DNA of 64,000 nt, from contig CM067306.1 of the NCBI GenBank assembly GCA_034231615.1, positions 59,129,057 to 59,193,056 on the forward strand. The letters run 5' to 3'. The first letter of the stretch is position 1, and every line of letters starts with the position of its first letter. This document shows positions 44,735 to 55,629 of this stretch, in pieces. Source of the stretch: Meghimatium bilineatum (lineage: Eukaryota; Mollusca; Gastropoda; Stylommatophora; Philomycidae). The notes below the pieces were generated by a model. The model had not been told where the DNA came from. It was given only the letters and a program-made list of their open reading frames with translations, and ran no database searches. The position numbers were made by a program, and so were the translations under genes.

Positions 44735-45020
44735 CTTTTAGTCACAAGGGACTTCTGTGTGATTCTTGATTCTTGACTAGAAACTGGCCTCACAGCACGT
44801 GGATCATTCCCATAAGTGCTCCGCCTTCTGTTCCAGCAGCCGTCCGACTCGATTGTGTTTTGAGTCTAATGCCGCCGAAACAGACGTCTACATCAGGGCA
44901 CAACTCTGGACCTTGCAACAGACTTCTGTGTGATATGTTAACCAACCTTAAGCCAAACCTACTTAGTCGAATCTGAATATATGCATGGCGTGTTACATAG
45001 TTGTCATACTCAATTGACAT
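44735..45020 (-). mobile_element. LINE 3' end (family RH2), minus strand
   Basis: RLKTQSSRTAAGTEGGALMG and the following stop and AGTCAAGAATCAAGAATCA match the sequence after the RH2 RNase H at 20290-20365. Confidence 0.6.
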
Positions 45021-45236
45021 TTCAGGACATTGCCCAACACATAAGGCATATGTCTACTCAAGCACAGTCTCAAGAAGCCGTATCCTGAATATCTCTGACA
45101 GATCTGTGCAGATGGTCTCTGTCTCATCGATTTATGCCATACATCAAATTCTCGATCAGCCGTATCCATTATTGTTACGTCGGACTTGTACAGATGGTCT
45201 GCGCCAATTACAACTGCAATCAAGGGAACTTATTCT

Positions 45237-45360
45237 TAATCATCATAAAGTGAAGTTATTTGACATTTCTCATGATTTTCATTGTTCACTATGTGTACAC
45301 ATTGTGTCAAAAGTCAACGAAAACCACGAGAAAAGTTTAATAATGTCACTTTAGAATGAT
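45237..45360. mobile_element. palindromic MITE-like element (family P)
   Basis: TCATCATAAAGTGAAGTTAT ... CTCATGATTTTCATTG mirrors CAACGAAAACCACGAGAAAA ... GTCACTTTAGAATGATGA. The most regular palindrome of the family here. Confidence 0.75.
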
Positions 45361-45603
45361 GACACTCTATTACTTCACATGACTTTATTTGATTAGAAAC
45401 ACGGAAATCGATCTGTGTCATCGATCTCTGCCGTTACACAATCTCTCAGGCAGCTATATCCTAGATAGCTCTGTTAGACATGTACTAAGTTCCCTGTGTT
45501 CAAACATCTCTGTAATAAAACTTTTCTTTAATGCTGCATTCACTTTTGGGGGTTTTTTTTGTTTTTTGTTTTTGTTTTTTTAATTTTAATTTTTATTTGT
45601 GTG

Positions 45604-45904
45604 TACATAAGGCAGTGTTTGGGAGTCGCGTTAGCGCAGTGGTTAGCGCACTGGCTTCGCATATGAGTGGTCCTGGGTTCATTCCCCAGTTGAGACGGGA
45701 ATGTTTTCAGATCGCAACGGCTCCCAGGTCGACCCAGCCTTAAATGGGTACCGTATTAATCCGGGAAGTAAAGACTGCGAGGGAGAGGAGATGGCTACCG
45801 CCCTCATTTGCAGAGCCTGTGAAATGTGAGATCGCTAACATCTCACACCCCTACGGCATTAATAAATGCTATTGGTTACTTTTTACTTTTACATAAGGCA
45901 GTGT
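45604..45904 (+). mobile_element. tRNA-derived SINE-D with 15-bp target-site duplication
   Basis: Element 45619-45889 (271 bp) is flanked by TACATAAGGCAGTGT at 45604-45618 and 45890-45904. Head: GTTAGCGCAGTGGTTAGCGC (A box) and CTGGGTTCATTCCCCAG (B box and T arm). Tail: TTGGTTACTTTTTACTTT. Confidence 0.95.
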
Positions 45905-45974
45905 AGCTGGTGTTTTTATGTTAGTGTTTGCGTGTGTGTATTTGTGTGCGGGCATAGTAATATACCATATACTG

Positions 45975-46335
45975 ATATTGTTACAAAATATTCCATTACT
46001 CCTACACTACCTCATGCGGAAGATCTGAAAGGCCTAGTGTTACAGAATGTTCCATTACTCCTACACTACCTCATACGGAAGATCTGAAAGGCCCAGTGTT
46101 ACAGAATGTTCCATTACTCCTACACTACCTCATACGGAAGATCTGAAAGGCCCAGTGTTACAGAATGTTCCATTACTCCTACACTACCTCATACGGAAGA
46201 TCTGAAAGGCCCAGTGTTACAGAATGTTCCATTACTCCTACACTACCTCATACGGAAGATCTGAAAGGCCCAGTGTTACAGAATGTTCCATTACTCCTAC
46301 ACTACCTCATGCGGAAGATCTGAAAGGCCCATCAA
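45975..46335. repeat. 59-bp minisatellite
   Basis: Six units with an exact 59-bp period (AGATCTGAAAGGCCCAGTGT at 46020, 46079 and so on). Near-identical units imply recent expansion. Confidence 0.95.
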
Positions 46336-46597
46336 TGGTCTACCAGCCTAACCCTCACGCAACCTAACAACAAGCAACTAGTAGACAATATGTTTACTGA
46401 AGTTTTCTTCTGTGAAAGGCTAGATAGCATTTAATCTGTACAGTTATGCTATATAACCCTTCAGAACAGCATGTTTCTTACCAAAACAGTGCACAACAAT
46501 TAGATTTCAAGTATTATTTGTATCAGATGATTTGATGATAATAAGGGTAATGATAATGGTGATGATGATGGTGATGATGAAATAATCCCTTTGTTGT

Positions 46598-46890
46598 TTG
46601 TTTGTTTGAGAACCCCAGGAATTGCGAGCGATTAGCTCTTACTTCCTAAGTGCAGTGTGGTAGTTTTTCTGAGCTTTATTTCTTACCCAGGAGACTTGAG
46701 ATTTCGGCGTAGTGCAATGCCTATTGAAGGAGCCTTCTACTTGGAGAGGGTATATAATTGTATAGATGACATGCTACAAAGCTTCCATAAGAGCCTCCAT
46801 GTAACGGCATGTCATCCACTAAGATTTTCTGTTGCATGGGTGGTTTCCATAGTTGGTCATTGGTGAGACCAACAGACCCAACAGCATTGA
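46598..46890 (+). mobile_element. dispersed family G, near full length
   Basis: Matches 9750-10080 in reverse. GTTTGTTTGAGAACCCCAGG, TTGCGAGCGATTAGCTCTTA, TACAAAGCTTCCATAAGAGC and TCATTGGTGAGACC. No GATA tail remains here. Confidence 0.7.
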
Positions 46891-46999
46891 TAAATAATCC
46901 CTTTTACTTTGAGAAGATAGCTTTGACAGCCCATAATCTTTCATACATAATCTTTCGCACATGCTGTTGTTTTTTTTTCAGTAGTGTAGGTGAGGCCAC

Positions 47000-47165
47000 T
47001 GGATTCATGTACGGATCCACAGGCATCGTTTTGGAGGAGTGGTTTATGGATGCATGTTTAGTCCTCGAAGGGAGACACTCTAACACGCCAGTATTCCAGG
47101 ATTTTCGCGTCATGCCAGGAGCACAGCACACACTTCTGGCCAATTTCTGTATCACTCTTTTGTCA
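47000..47165. repeat. dispersed repeat shared with 50993-51130
   Basis: TTTATGGATGCATGTTTAGT, GTATTCCAGG and CATGCCAGGAGCACAGC parallel GTTATGGATGCATGTTTAGT, GTATTACAGG and CTGCCAGAAGCGTATC. Minus-strand frames across both are artefacts. Confidence 0.5.
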
Positions 47166-47464
47166 ATATTTTCTCATCATCTGCAATGATGGCATATCTA
47201 GCATTCAGTCTGTCAGAAAATGACAATGTTGCAATGTCCACTATCTTGCATCTCTTCAGTCTGCAAGAAAAGGACAATGTTGCAATATCCATAATCTTGC
47301 ATTATTTCGTGGTGATCTCTAAGGTGATTTTTTGATAGTAGAAAAAATAAACTGAGATAAGACGTAACAATTGGTGGGGTCCTTTTTGACTAGTGACAGA
47401 TTACCAGAAACCCCGACATTTCTTTAATACCTCCTGCGACGTACCTGTAAAGTAGACATCATCA

Positions 47465-47995
47465 TTAAGTGACGTCTCGGAACGAAGGATGACTACAACA
47501 GACTGTCAAAATCCCATGTCTTTTGCTTTGGTGGTGAACTCTGCTAGACTGTAACCTGTCCATCTTGTGATGTTACTCTCCCACTTGTATCTCTGCCTAC
47601 CTCTTTCTCGCCTCCGTTCAACTTTAATCTCAAGTAAGGTCTTCCACGAGATGTCATTTCATTTTGTGTGTCTAAAATATGTTATTTGCTTGATCTTTAT
47701 TTTTTTAATAATCGTATTTTTTCTTCATATTATCTCTTCATATTATCGGTTCAAGCGATGTTAGAATCTCTTTGTTTCTTCTCCTTTCATGATATTCTCC
47801 CTATTCTTCTATACATATCCATATCTCAAAGGCGTTAATTATGTCTTCTAATTGTTTGTTTATTGTCCATGTTTCTGAGCCATACATTAATATAGAATAG
47901 ATGTAGAAATGTATAATTATAATATTTAGCTTGTTTATAATGTGATTAAACGCTAATATTTTTCTCGTCATTGAAGGTACTTTTAGCAATGCTTA
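47465..47995 (-). mobile_element. LINE C-terminal fragment (RTE-like family C), minus strand
   Basis: Minus-strand blocks: LMYGSETWTINKQLEDIINA (47915-47850), then across frame breaks RRRERGRQRYKWESNI (near 47610-47560), and a terminal block near 47480. It lies 210 bp from the donor side of the exon at 48204. Confidence 0.7.
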
Positions 47996-48203
47996 TAACT
48001 AAAGTAAACAGTGGTCCAATTATGTGAACTCTGGACGAAGTCCAGGCTCATGTTTCGACCCTGTGTAAGAGATAGCCCGTTATATAAAGTATCCCCCCCC
48101 CTCTCCCAGAAATTGAAAAAATATATGAAAGAGCTATATTGTTCATAACCAGACAGACATACACATACAACACTTTCTACAACCACATACATTTTTGTCT
48201 TAC

Positions 48204-48545
48204 CTTCGTCTTCCTCAAACACACAATGATAATCCCAATGACCACTGAAACGGTCATACAGAAACTTTGAATTCCAAGCGGAATCCCGCGTCCCAAGAAA
48301 TCAAATTTCACAAATGGTTCAGCACTGAAGGGTGGGGACGATAAAGCTCGGTTGTAGCTAACCAAACAGTTGAAAGATGTTGTATAATTTGAACTGATAT
48401 TTCTAATATATTCCATGTAGGCACTTTCAACAGCTCTTCCTTCAAAAAATTGATTGGTTGCGTTAGGAAATGGAAAATGGTGACCATCTATGCATATGCA
48501 TTCGTAACTTCCAAGTCTGAGCCCTGCATTGGGGATGTTCCTGCA
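48204..48545 (-). CDS. GPR158-like: exon of GPR158/GPR179-like class C orphan GPCR: EGF-like/Cys-rich segment and TM1
   Basis: Exon of 342 bp (114 codons, phase 0-0). Minus-strand acceptor ATTTTCACTTACAG and donor GAAG followed by GTAAGAC. Residues 1-60 form a Cys-rich, EGF-like segment: CRN at the start, SYECICIDGHHF (13-24), FFEGRAVESAY (33-43) and TSFNC (56-60), with N-glycosylation sequons at N28, N49 and N53. TM1 spans about 88-110 (IPLGIQSFCMTVSVVIGIII), and the exon ends with the cytoplasmic RKTK. C-x-C followed by an FxGxxVExAY-like motif before TM1 is characteristic of GPR158/179 receptors. The second Cys cluster usually present just before TM1 looks reduced here, with few cysteines after residue 60. 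Confidence 0.85.
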
Positions 48546-48689
48546 CTGTAAGTGAAAATATAGAAAACAAATTATTCAAGAAATACACGGCGTTATCAAC
48601 ATGCAAAACATGATAAATTAGGATTGTCATCTTCTCTTCTGCGTCCATTATGAAAATCTTGCAGATTAACTGAATAAGCCCAGAGATAT

Positions 48690-49035
48690 ATTTGAGATGT
48701 TGATATATAGAAGAATAGAGAGAACTTCTTGGAAAGAGAAGAAAACTAACAAAGAGGTTCTAATAACACTTCTAATGAAAAAATAAAGAATTATTAGAAG
48801 AAATGAAGATGAAATAGATAAGGTTTTTTGGAAAATTTATAAAACATGAGACATTGTGGAAGACCTTACGTAAAGTCTAGGGAATTCGAGCAAGTGTTAG
48901 AGATACAAGTGAAAGAAAAACATTACGAGATTGGCAGGTTATATTCTGACATAGTGCACTACCAAGACAAGAAACAGGGCTGTTGAAGGTTCGTTGCAAG
49001 CAACCTTCGTTTCAGAGACAGCACTTAATAATTAT
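48690..49035 (+). mobile_element. LINE C-terminal fragment (RTE-like family C)
   Basis: FEMLIYRRIERTSWKEKKTN, then GTG-less decayed sequence, and GCACTACCAAGACAAGAAAC, GCAACCTTCGTTTCAGAGAC as at 20900-20965. Opposite orientation to the relative at 47465-47995, so the two bracket the exon. Confidence 0.7.
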
Positions 49036-49294
49036 GAACTGGACCAGGAAACAGAGCACGAAGTCCTGAGCTGTGACGTATCCGTTAACTACCACATCTA
49101 GAGGAATATGTAGTGAATACACATAAATGTACAAACACGTATTTCACTCTGAATTTTTCTGTCAATTAATGGGTAATGATATGTACCATGGTCTTTCATT
49201 TCTCATCACGTTATGTACCATGATCTTTCATTTCCCATCACGTTATGTACCATGGTCTTTCATTTCCCATGTTCTATCTAACATGTTCCATCGT

Positions 49295-49355
49295 TTCTCT
49301 TTTTCCAGACTAAATCCTGCTAATCTGCAGGAATTTGAGACAGATCACAGTAGAA
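49295..49355 (+). mobile_element. SINE-A 3' fragment
   Basis: CTAAATCCTGCTAATCTGCA and GGAATTTGAGACAGATCACA match the SINE-A tail region. Confidence 0.5.
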
Positions 49356-50030
49356 GTCCAGCTTGGCACACAGCATATGAAATGAGATGTTTAGAAGAAA
49401 AGCATGGCACACAGCATATGAAATGAGATGTTTAGAAGTCCAGCATGGCACACACCATATGAAATGAGATGTTTAGAAGTCCAGCATGGCACACACCATA
49501 TGAAATGAGATGTTTAGAAGAAAAGCATGGCACACACCATATGAAATGAGATGTTTAGAAGAAAAGCATGGCACACACCATATGAAATGAGATGTTTAGA
49601 AGTCCAGCATGGCACACACCATATGAAATGAGATGTTTAGAAGAAAAGCATGGCACACACCATATGAAATGAGATGTTTAGAAGAAAAGCATGGCACACA
49701 CCATATGAAATTAGATATTTAGAAGTCCAGCATGGCACACACCATATGAAATGAGATGTTTAGAAGTCCAGCATGGCACACACCATATGAAATGAGATGT
49801 TTAGAAGTCCAGCATGGCACACACCATATGAAATGAGATGTTTAGAAGAAAAGCATGGCACACACCATATGAAATGAGATGTTTAGAAGAAAAGCATGGC
49901 ACACACCATATGAAATGAGATGTTTAGAAGTCCAGCATGGCACACACCATATGAAATGAGATGTTTAGAAGTCCAGCATGGCACACACCATATGAAATGA
50001 GATGTTTAGAAGTCCAGCATGGCACATGAA
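49355..50030. repeat. 41-bp minisatellite
   Basis: About 16 units of GAAGTCCAGCATGGCACACA-CCATATGAAATGAGATGTTTA. Two types, AGTCCAGC and AGAAAAGC, are interspersed. Confidence 0.95.
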
Positions 50031-50034
50031 ATGT

Positions 50035-50255
50035 TAGAGCATTGTACATACTGTCACAACTTGAACATTTAGTAACAACCGGAAAGATCAAGAGGAGAAG
50101 AGACAGCGGAAGACAACGAGAAGTTGCTGGATTGGTTGTCACTTTTTGCAGGAGAAAATATCACCAATTAAACTTTTAACAACACAATGAGCAGAGAGCT
50201 ATGGAGAGACATTATCTCCTGAACCACTCGTCATGGCACTTGATTGACAGGGAGC
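50035..50255 (+). mobile_element. RTE-like LINE 3' end (subfamily B)
   Basis: TTGAACATTTAGTAACAACC, GAAAGATCAAGAGGAGAAGA and ATGGCACTTGATTGACAGG match the 61380-61590 element with several indels. Confidence 0.75.
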
Positions 50256-50990
50256 TTGCCGTATTACGTTCTCACCCGCTACTCAAACTACTGTATTTAC
50301 CATCTCTCTCTATATATATATTCAATGAGTGATATAATGTTTGTTCTATTTCTATGGTGTCATGTCGTCATCTAGTCTAATCTAGTAGCCCTATAGTTTG
50401 TAAATCGTTAATTCTCCTATATCCGTTTATGCTCTCGCTTGGTCGGGCAGGTAGAACATCTAAACACAATGCCGAGACGTAGAGAAGAACATGCATACCT
50501 ACTTAACGATCGATGAGCACATGAGAGTATGAGAGTACGGATCGATTGATAAACAGGAACTTACTGATGTGTTATTGGGTAGTTAGAAGGTATAGACAGA
50601 AGGATAGTTAATTATGTTGGACATTGCAACCTGTGGACGGACGGATCGATTAGCTGACCCACAAACAAAGAGGAGGATATTTCTGCGCGGACAATTACAT
50701 AAGACAGCAGACATATATAATGAGGAACGGACAGATGGACAGATATAACTTCAGAAAGATACAAATAAATCATAGTTATGGACAGATATAACGTCAGAGA
50801 GATACAAACAATGATATATATAGTTTGAATAGATCGATGCATGGTTTGGTTGACATAATCACTTTAACTTTAATGACATAATCACAACAACGTTCCCATA
50901 GCGTTACCGAAAAAAAACACATCTCATAGGTTGAGTAACGGAGTTGATAACCGAACTCATGTATGGTCTATTGTTCAAAGACATTGTTAT
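50256..50990. other. intronic stretch without recognised features
   Basis: Short direct repeats near 50735-50820 (GACAGATATAACTTCAGAAA type). No exon. Confidence 0.35.
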
Positions 50991-51619
50991 GTTAGGGAGG
51001 TGGGTTATGGATGCATGTTTAGTGCGGTAGTATTACAGGGTCATCAGGTCCTGCCAGAAGCGTATCATATACTTCTGGGCCAACTACTTCAGCATTGTTC
51101 TGTCTGATCAATGTTGACCCATCCGCAGTGACGACAAAGTGATGACGCAGTTTATCACTTCCCGCTATTTCGGAGTCTGCTACACAGAAGTAAATAAGCA
51201 ATGTACACTTTCCTGCATCACTCCGCCATGGGGACCATTTAACAGAAAACAAAGGTAAGAAATTGGGACAAAATATGAAGTGACAATGATGCTTTTTTGC
51301 ATAGGTGGCAGGTTTTCATGGGTGACAGGTTTTCATACACCCCTCCCCCTACTTTAGTTTATTGCATCCTACAACATGCCTGGAAAGAAGAAAGTGACCT
51401 TATTTCCTTGCACACTGAACTGGACCTCCAGTCCCCAGCTGCCACACGGGAGTTGATGGATGAATTTATGGTTAAATCACGATTGACATGTGGATAGAAT
51501 ACTAAGAAATACAAATAAATTGATTAACTTGTGAAGCTATACATTAATAGTTAGACAATAGGATAATGAATGTTGTAGTGTTGCCGAAGCCTAAACGGTA
51601 TTTTAGGAATTGTAATGCT

Positions 51620-51935
51620 GACATGTAAAAGATTTCGTTCGAGGCTACTGAATACACCTGTCCTAGCTGTGGAAGATTTCGTTCGAGGCTACTGAATACA
51701 CCTGTCCTAGCTGTGGCAGATTTCGTTCGAGGCTACTAAATACACCTGTCCTAGCTGTGGCAGGGAATTATAACCAAGAATTTAATTTTTCAGGCATCTC
51801 CGCACACACCAGACAGATGACAGGACACTAGCCTGCGAATGTCATCTCCGAACACACCAGATAGATGACACAACACCAGCCTGCGAATGTCATCACCGCA
51901 CACACTAGACAGCTGACACAACACTAGCCTGAGAC
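51620..51935. repeat. two adjacent short arrays (about 45 and 48 bp)
   Basis: GATTTCGTTCGAGGCTACTG-AATACACCTGTCCTAGCTGTG three times to 51765. Then CACACCAGACAGATGACACA-ACACTAGCCTGCGAATGTCATC about three times to 51930. Confidence 0.9.
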
Positions 51936-52194
51936 TGTTACCATCTAATGCCATCGACTTCTATTAAGACACGATTAAGTTAAGCGGTTCGCTACTTCAT
52001 CTCGTAGATATTTATTGTAACATAAAACGTCATGAAAATGTCGGATGTTTCAGAACAAAAGGATCAGATATCGCAGACAAGCTTTATACCATGATAAAGT
52101 AGTTTACATTGCCTGGATATATTCTGTAAAATATCAGTATGAACAAAAATATGTAAAATAAAGTGATATCACAAGTGAAAACGGCATACTAGGA

Positions 52195-52260
52195 ACGGAA
52201 AGCAAGGACCGAGAACGTTTGGACTAAAACACCTTCATCAGCACCAAAAAAAAACAGATA
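52195..52260 (-). mobile_element. decayed Penelope-like terminus
   Basis: Minus strand: GCTGATGAAGGTGTTTTAGT followed by CCAAACGTTC. The CTGATGA box is intact and GAAAC is mutated to CAAAC. Confidence 0.4.
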
Positions 52261-52514
52261 AATTGACGAAGGTTCTGCTCCTATGTTTCGCACTAAGTAT
52301 GTCGCTTTAACTATTTCTAACACTGTAATCTACCTATTTACGTTCATTTCACATTAACCACGTGTTGTCGCAGCAACTGTATGTCCAGCTATATGTCCAG
52401 TTTGTTTGATTTACTTTGACACTGTTGAAATATCTCTATATTATTCTTACTGGAATATGTTTGACAACAGCTAGTGCAGAAGACGAGAAAGAAAATATTC
52501 AAGACATTAAGATA

Positions 52515-52606
52515 ATGTTGGTAATCTTCCTGTAGTAGTAGTAGTTAAGACATTAGCTTTGTGCTGAAGAGGTCGCGGGTTCGAATACCGCTACCAATGT
52601 CTTGTT
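52515..52606 (+). tRNA. tRNA-like sequence, probably a pseudogene or SINE head
   Basis: TTGGTA at about 52515 can pair with TACCAA at 52592-52597 as an acceptor stem. A clear T arm GCGGGTTCGAATACCGC sits at 52575-52591. The D and anticodon arms are irregular (a GTA trinucleotide run in the D region), so I do not call a functional tRNA or an anticodon. Confidence 0.3.
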
Positions 52607-52617
52607 CACAGAGCGGG

Positions 52618-52815
52618 TTCTTTTGGATATGCCTGAGAATTATCGTTTGGATATTCCTGGGAATTATCGTTTGGATATCCCTGGGAATTATTTTGTGTAT
52701 ATCCCTGTGAAATATCGTTTGAATATACCTGGGAATTATCGTTTGGATATCCCTGGGAATTATCATTTGGATATCCCTTGAAATTTGTATATCCCTGGGA
52801 ATTATCGTTTGAAGT
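52618..52815. repeat. 24-bp minisatellite
   Basis: About eight units of TATCCCTGGGAATTATCGTT-TGGA starting right after the tRNA-like sequence. Confidence 0.9.
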
Positions 52816-53330
52816 TACGTAGTTACGTGTTATGGGTGGTACTCTCGACCAGCGGTGTTCCGCTTTGTTGAAAGGGACAGATTACAAATGTGATAACACG
52901 ATTACAATGAAGTCAATCCTCAACTTCAACCCTTCCAAGAGAAAGTTTATATTCTATCCCAGTATCCTTTGCGCAATAAAGATGTTTCTCCAGACATTTA
53001 ATTAATGTCCAGAAAGAATGAGTCATGACCGGTCTTATGTATAAAGACCTGTATACAGAAAAGTAAACATGACCTGAAAGGCTAATTTTGATTATTTCAT
53101 TGCATTTTGTATGTTGCTTTAGCTTTTTTTGGCATGCGACTCCAAGTATATAGATAGTGACCCAACGAAACCACTACAATAATCAAAAACGTAATGAATG
53201 CAGTCGTGTTCACATTCTGTACAGAGGTCTTCTTTACCATCAGTGGTCTTGCCTGAGCTCTCAACTACAAAATCATGAATATGCAAAAACGAGTCAAATA
53301 TTTTTTTCTGTTTTCAAAGTAGAAAGTTAC

Positions 53331-53439
53331 CTTTGTTGTTGAGCGCTTGCAACGGTGTGTATCTGAGAACAGTGACCCATCTACAGCACATTGGTTGATC
53401 TTGATAGCTTCAAAGTTAGCCTCCAACAGGACTACGCCC
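53331..53439 (-). CDS. GPR158-like: exon of GPR158/GPR179-like class C orphan GPCR: end of Cache-like domain
   Basis: Exon of 109 bp. Minus-strand acceptor GATCTTTTCTCAG and donor AAAG followed by GTAAC. It opens in phase 2 and closes in phase 0, flowing into CRN at the start of the exon at 48204-48545. The 36 residues read VVLLEANFEAIKINQC, then DGSLFSDTHRCKRSTTK. A hydrophobic strand followed by INQC and THxC is the link between the ligand-binding Cache-like domain and the EGF-like segment in GPR158/179. The upstream exons should be right of the window: I found no further matching exon between 53.4 and 64 kb. Confidence 0.8.
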
Positions 53440-53489
53440 CTGAGAAAAGATCATGTGTTATTCTTGAATATCAATAAAGTAATATAAGG

Positions 53490-53750
53490 TTTAGTATGGG
53501 CGACCATGTATCTTCATAACTTTCTGCTAACTGTTGCAAGGTTTAGCATAGGCGACCATGCATCTTCATAACTTTCTGCTAACTGTTGCAAGGTTTAGCA
53601 TGGGCGACCATGCATCTTCATAACTTTCTGCTACCTGTTGCAAGGTTTAGCATGTGCGACCATGCATCTTCATAACTTTCTGCTACCTGTTGCAAGGTTT
53701 AGCATGGGCGACCATGTATCTTCATAACTTTTTGCTAACTGTTGCAGCAT
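53490..53750. repeat. minisatellite of about 55 bp upstream of the exon
   Basis: Five units of AAGGTTTAGCATGGGCGACC-ATGCATCTTCATAACTTTCTGCTAACTGTTGC, starting about 50 bp from the exon's acceptor. Confidence 0.95.
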
Positions 53751-54214
53751 TACTACTATTTCAGTTGCTTGGTGATCTAACTCAATTGCGCACTTCTTCA
53801 TGTTTAAATATTCGTACATGAGCTACGGAGTTATATACATTAAGTGATTTAGCCTTGTATCTCTTTGTTGAGAGAAAGAGAGATAATACACACGAGAAAA
53901 CCCGTATACACTGAAGTTAATCCTCTACGTCTTTCAAAACTTTAACAATTTTGCTTTACAAAAACACATTTTTGCCGCACATTTTACTTTTGTTCGTGTT
54001 TTTAGTAGTAGGACACCCATCCTTACTTGATTTTTTAGTGTCTAGCGAACAGTCTTCCTTACATTCATTATAAAGTCTTTCAGTAGTCTTGCTATGGCTG
54101 GAGCGAGGCCGTTGACAATATAAGGTCTTTAGACTGCTCATTGAAAACAGCACCATCAAGTACCGAGCCAAAACAAGCCATTGAAAATAAACCTTCCTAT
54201 TGGCCATGGCCAAA

Positions 54215-54330
54215 ATGACTAATTTGACTTTGCCCGTGGTTTCCATTTGTCACTATGTTTATAATTTATGTCGACAGCTAATGAAAATCATGGACATAGT
54301 CTAATTAGTACTTTTATAGGAATGCTCTCC
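54215..54330. mobile_element. palindromic MITE-like element (family P), decayed
   Basis: GACTTTGCCCGTGGTTTCCA mirrored by TGAAAATCATGGACATAGTC with a TGTCGACAGC loop edge. Confidence 0.6.
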
Positions 54331-54705
54331 ATAGCCAACTTGTCTGTTATATACAGATGGTCACGGCTGGTATCACTGGACCACTCTCACGAATCTATAT
54401 TCTTAACCAACTTTTCAATTTACTTAGTGCCGGTTGAACAGTCAATTTCACCCTTCCATCTCCTTGGCTGTCTCCTACGATATATAATGTAGGTAACAGT
54501 TTATATTATGTGCCCCCCCCCCTTTCAGACTCCGTCAACGCAAGGCGAGAGAAACCTTAGAATGCAAATATGCAAATTTATTCGAGTCCCTTGTAAGTTA
54601 TACAGTCCTGTACACTCATGGGAAACATGCTCCTAAAGTGACGCCGATGTTTGTGTATATTTTGTATCGACAGCTATTCCCTTTAACTGTGAGCAGCAGG
54701 TGAAT

Positions 54706-55002
54706 AAGAACAACAGACACCCGTGTGTTGCTGGGGCCCGAAAGGGGAGCAAAGAATAGCAACACTGTTTACCTTCCATGCATGTCGTAAGAGGCGACTA
54801 AGGAGGTTATGGGATGGGGTTGGCTGTCCCATCCCATAAAGGGTCAGTGACACAAAGCCATGCTGAAGTAGGATATGTGAGGCCGAGAGGCGCACATATT
54901 GCAGCAATGCTGTAAACCATTACACAACGCATTCAGTTCTCCAGATTACATCCTGCCAATCTTCAAGAGTTTGAAAACGAACGCAGAAGAAGAAGAACAA
55001 CA
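54706..55002 (+). mobile_element. SINE-A copy
   Basis: Nearly full length, 54716-54992, from CCCGTGTGTTGCTGGGGCCC to AACGCAGAAGAAG. AAGAACAACA occurs at 54706-54715 and 54993-55002, but simple sequence weakens this duplication. Confidence 0.85.
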
Positions 55003-55179
55003 ACAACAGAAAACAAACATAAGAAATTAAGACAAAACATGTAGCAAAAATTATTTGCTCACTAGTGATTTGTTCTCAGCCTATACCCCTAACCTTTCTT
55101 AGTCGCTTCCTAAGACATACCTGAAAAGAAGACAGTTGCCCTATTTTTTTGTTATTCGAACTAGAAGTCCAACCCCGAT

Positions 55180-55265
55180 TGCCATACAGACGATACATAT
55201 ATTATATATATATATATATATATGATTGCGTATGGGTCTCAATGTAACGGCTATGGTCAGCTTAA
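55180..55265. repeat. (TA)n with a family G fragment
   Basis: A TATATA run to 55223, then GATTGCGTATGGGTCTCAAT, a short piece of family G in minus orientation. Confidence 0.5.
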
Positions 55266-55629
55266 ATGTGGATGTATGAGTGGTTACGTTCAAAAATTTG
55301 GATGTATGAGTGGTTACGTTCTAAAATAAAAGCATGAATGACTGGATCCAATTCGTGTATATACACTAGAGTGGTTCATATCGATCTTAGGCTAATGGTT
55401 TGAGCAGCAAAGCCCGACATGTTTTAGCTATTGATCCATGTCCCGTTCAAATCTACAATGGGTCACACCCGCGCATTGATATACATTCAGGAGAGTATGG
55501 AAACTGGATAGCTAGAAGCCTTGTCACTGGAAGGAGAGTTCTACGCAAAATAGTGCCATAGAACAGTGGGTCTTAGCGGGTGACATGTAGCACCACAGAA
55601 TGCCACAGGATGATTTTATTGGGGAGCAC

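Noticed and set aside
52515..52606. Functional tRNA gene
   Set aside because: Good T arm but irregular D and anticodon arms. Kept only as a tRNA-like feature.
53956..54246. 96-codon minus frame upstream of the first receptor exon
   Set aside because: Overlaps a palindromic repeat at its 5' end, has no Cache-like motifs and no splice sites matching the required phase.
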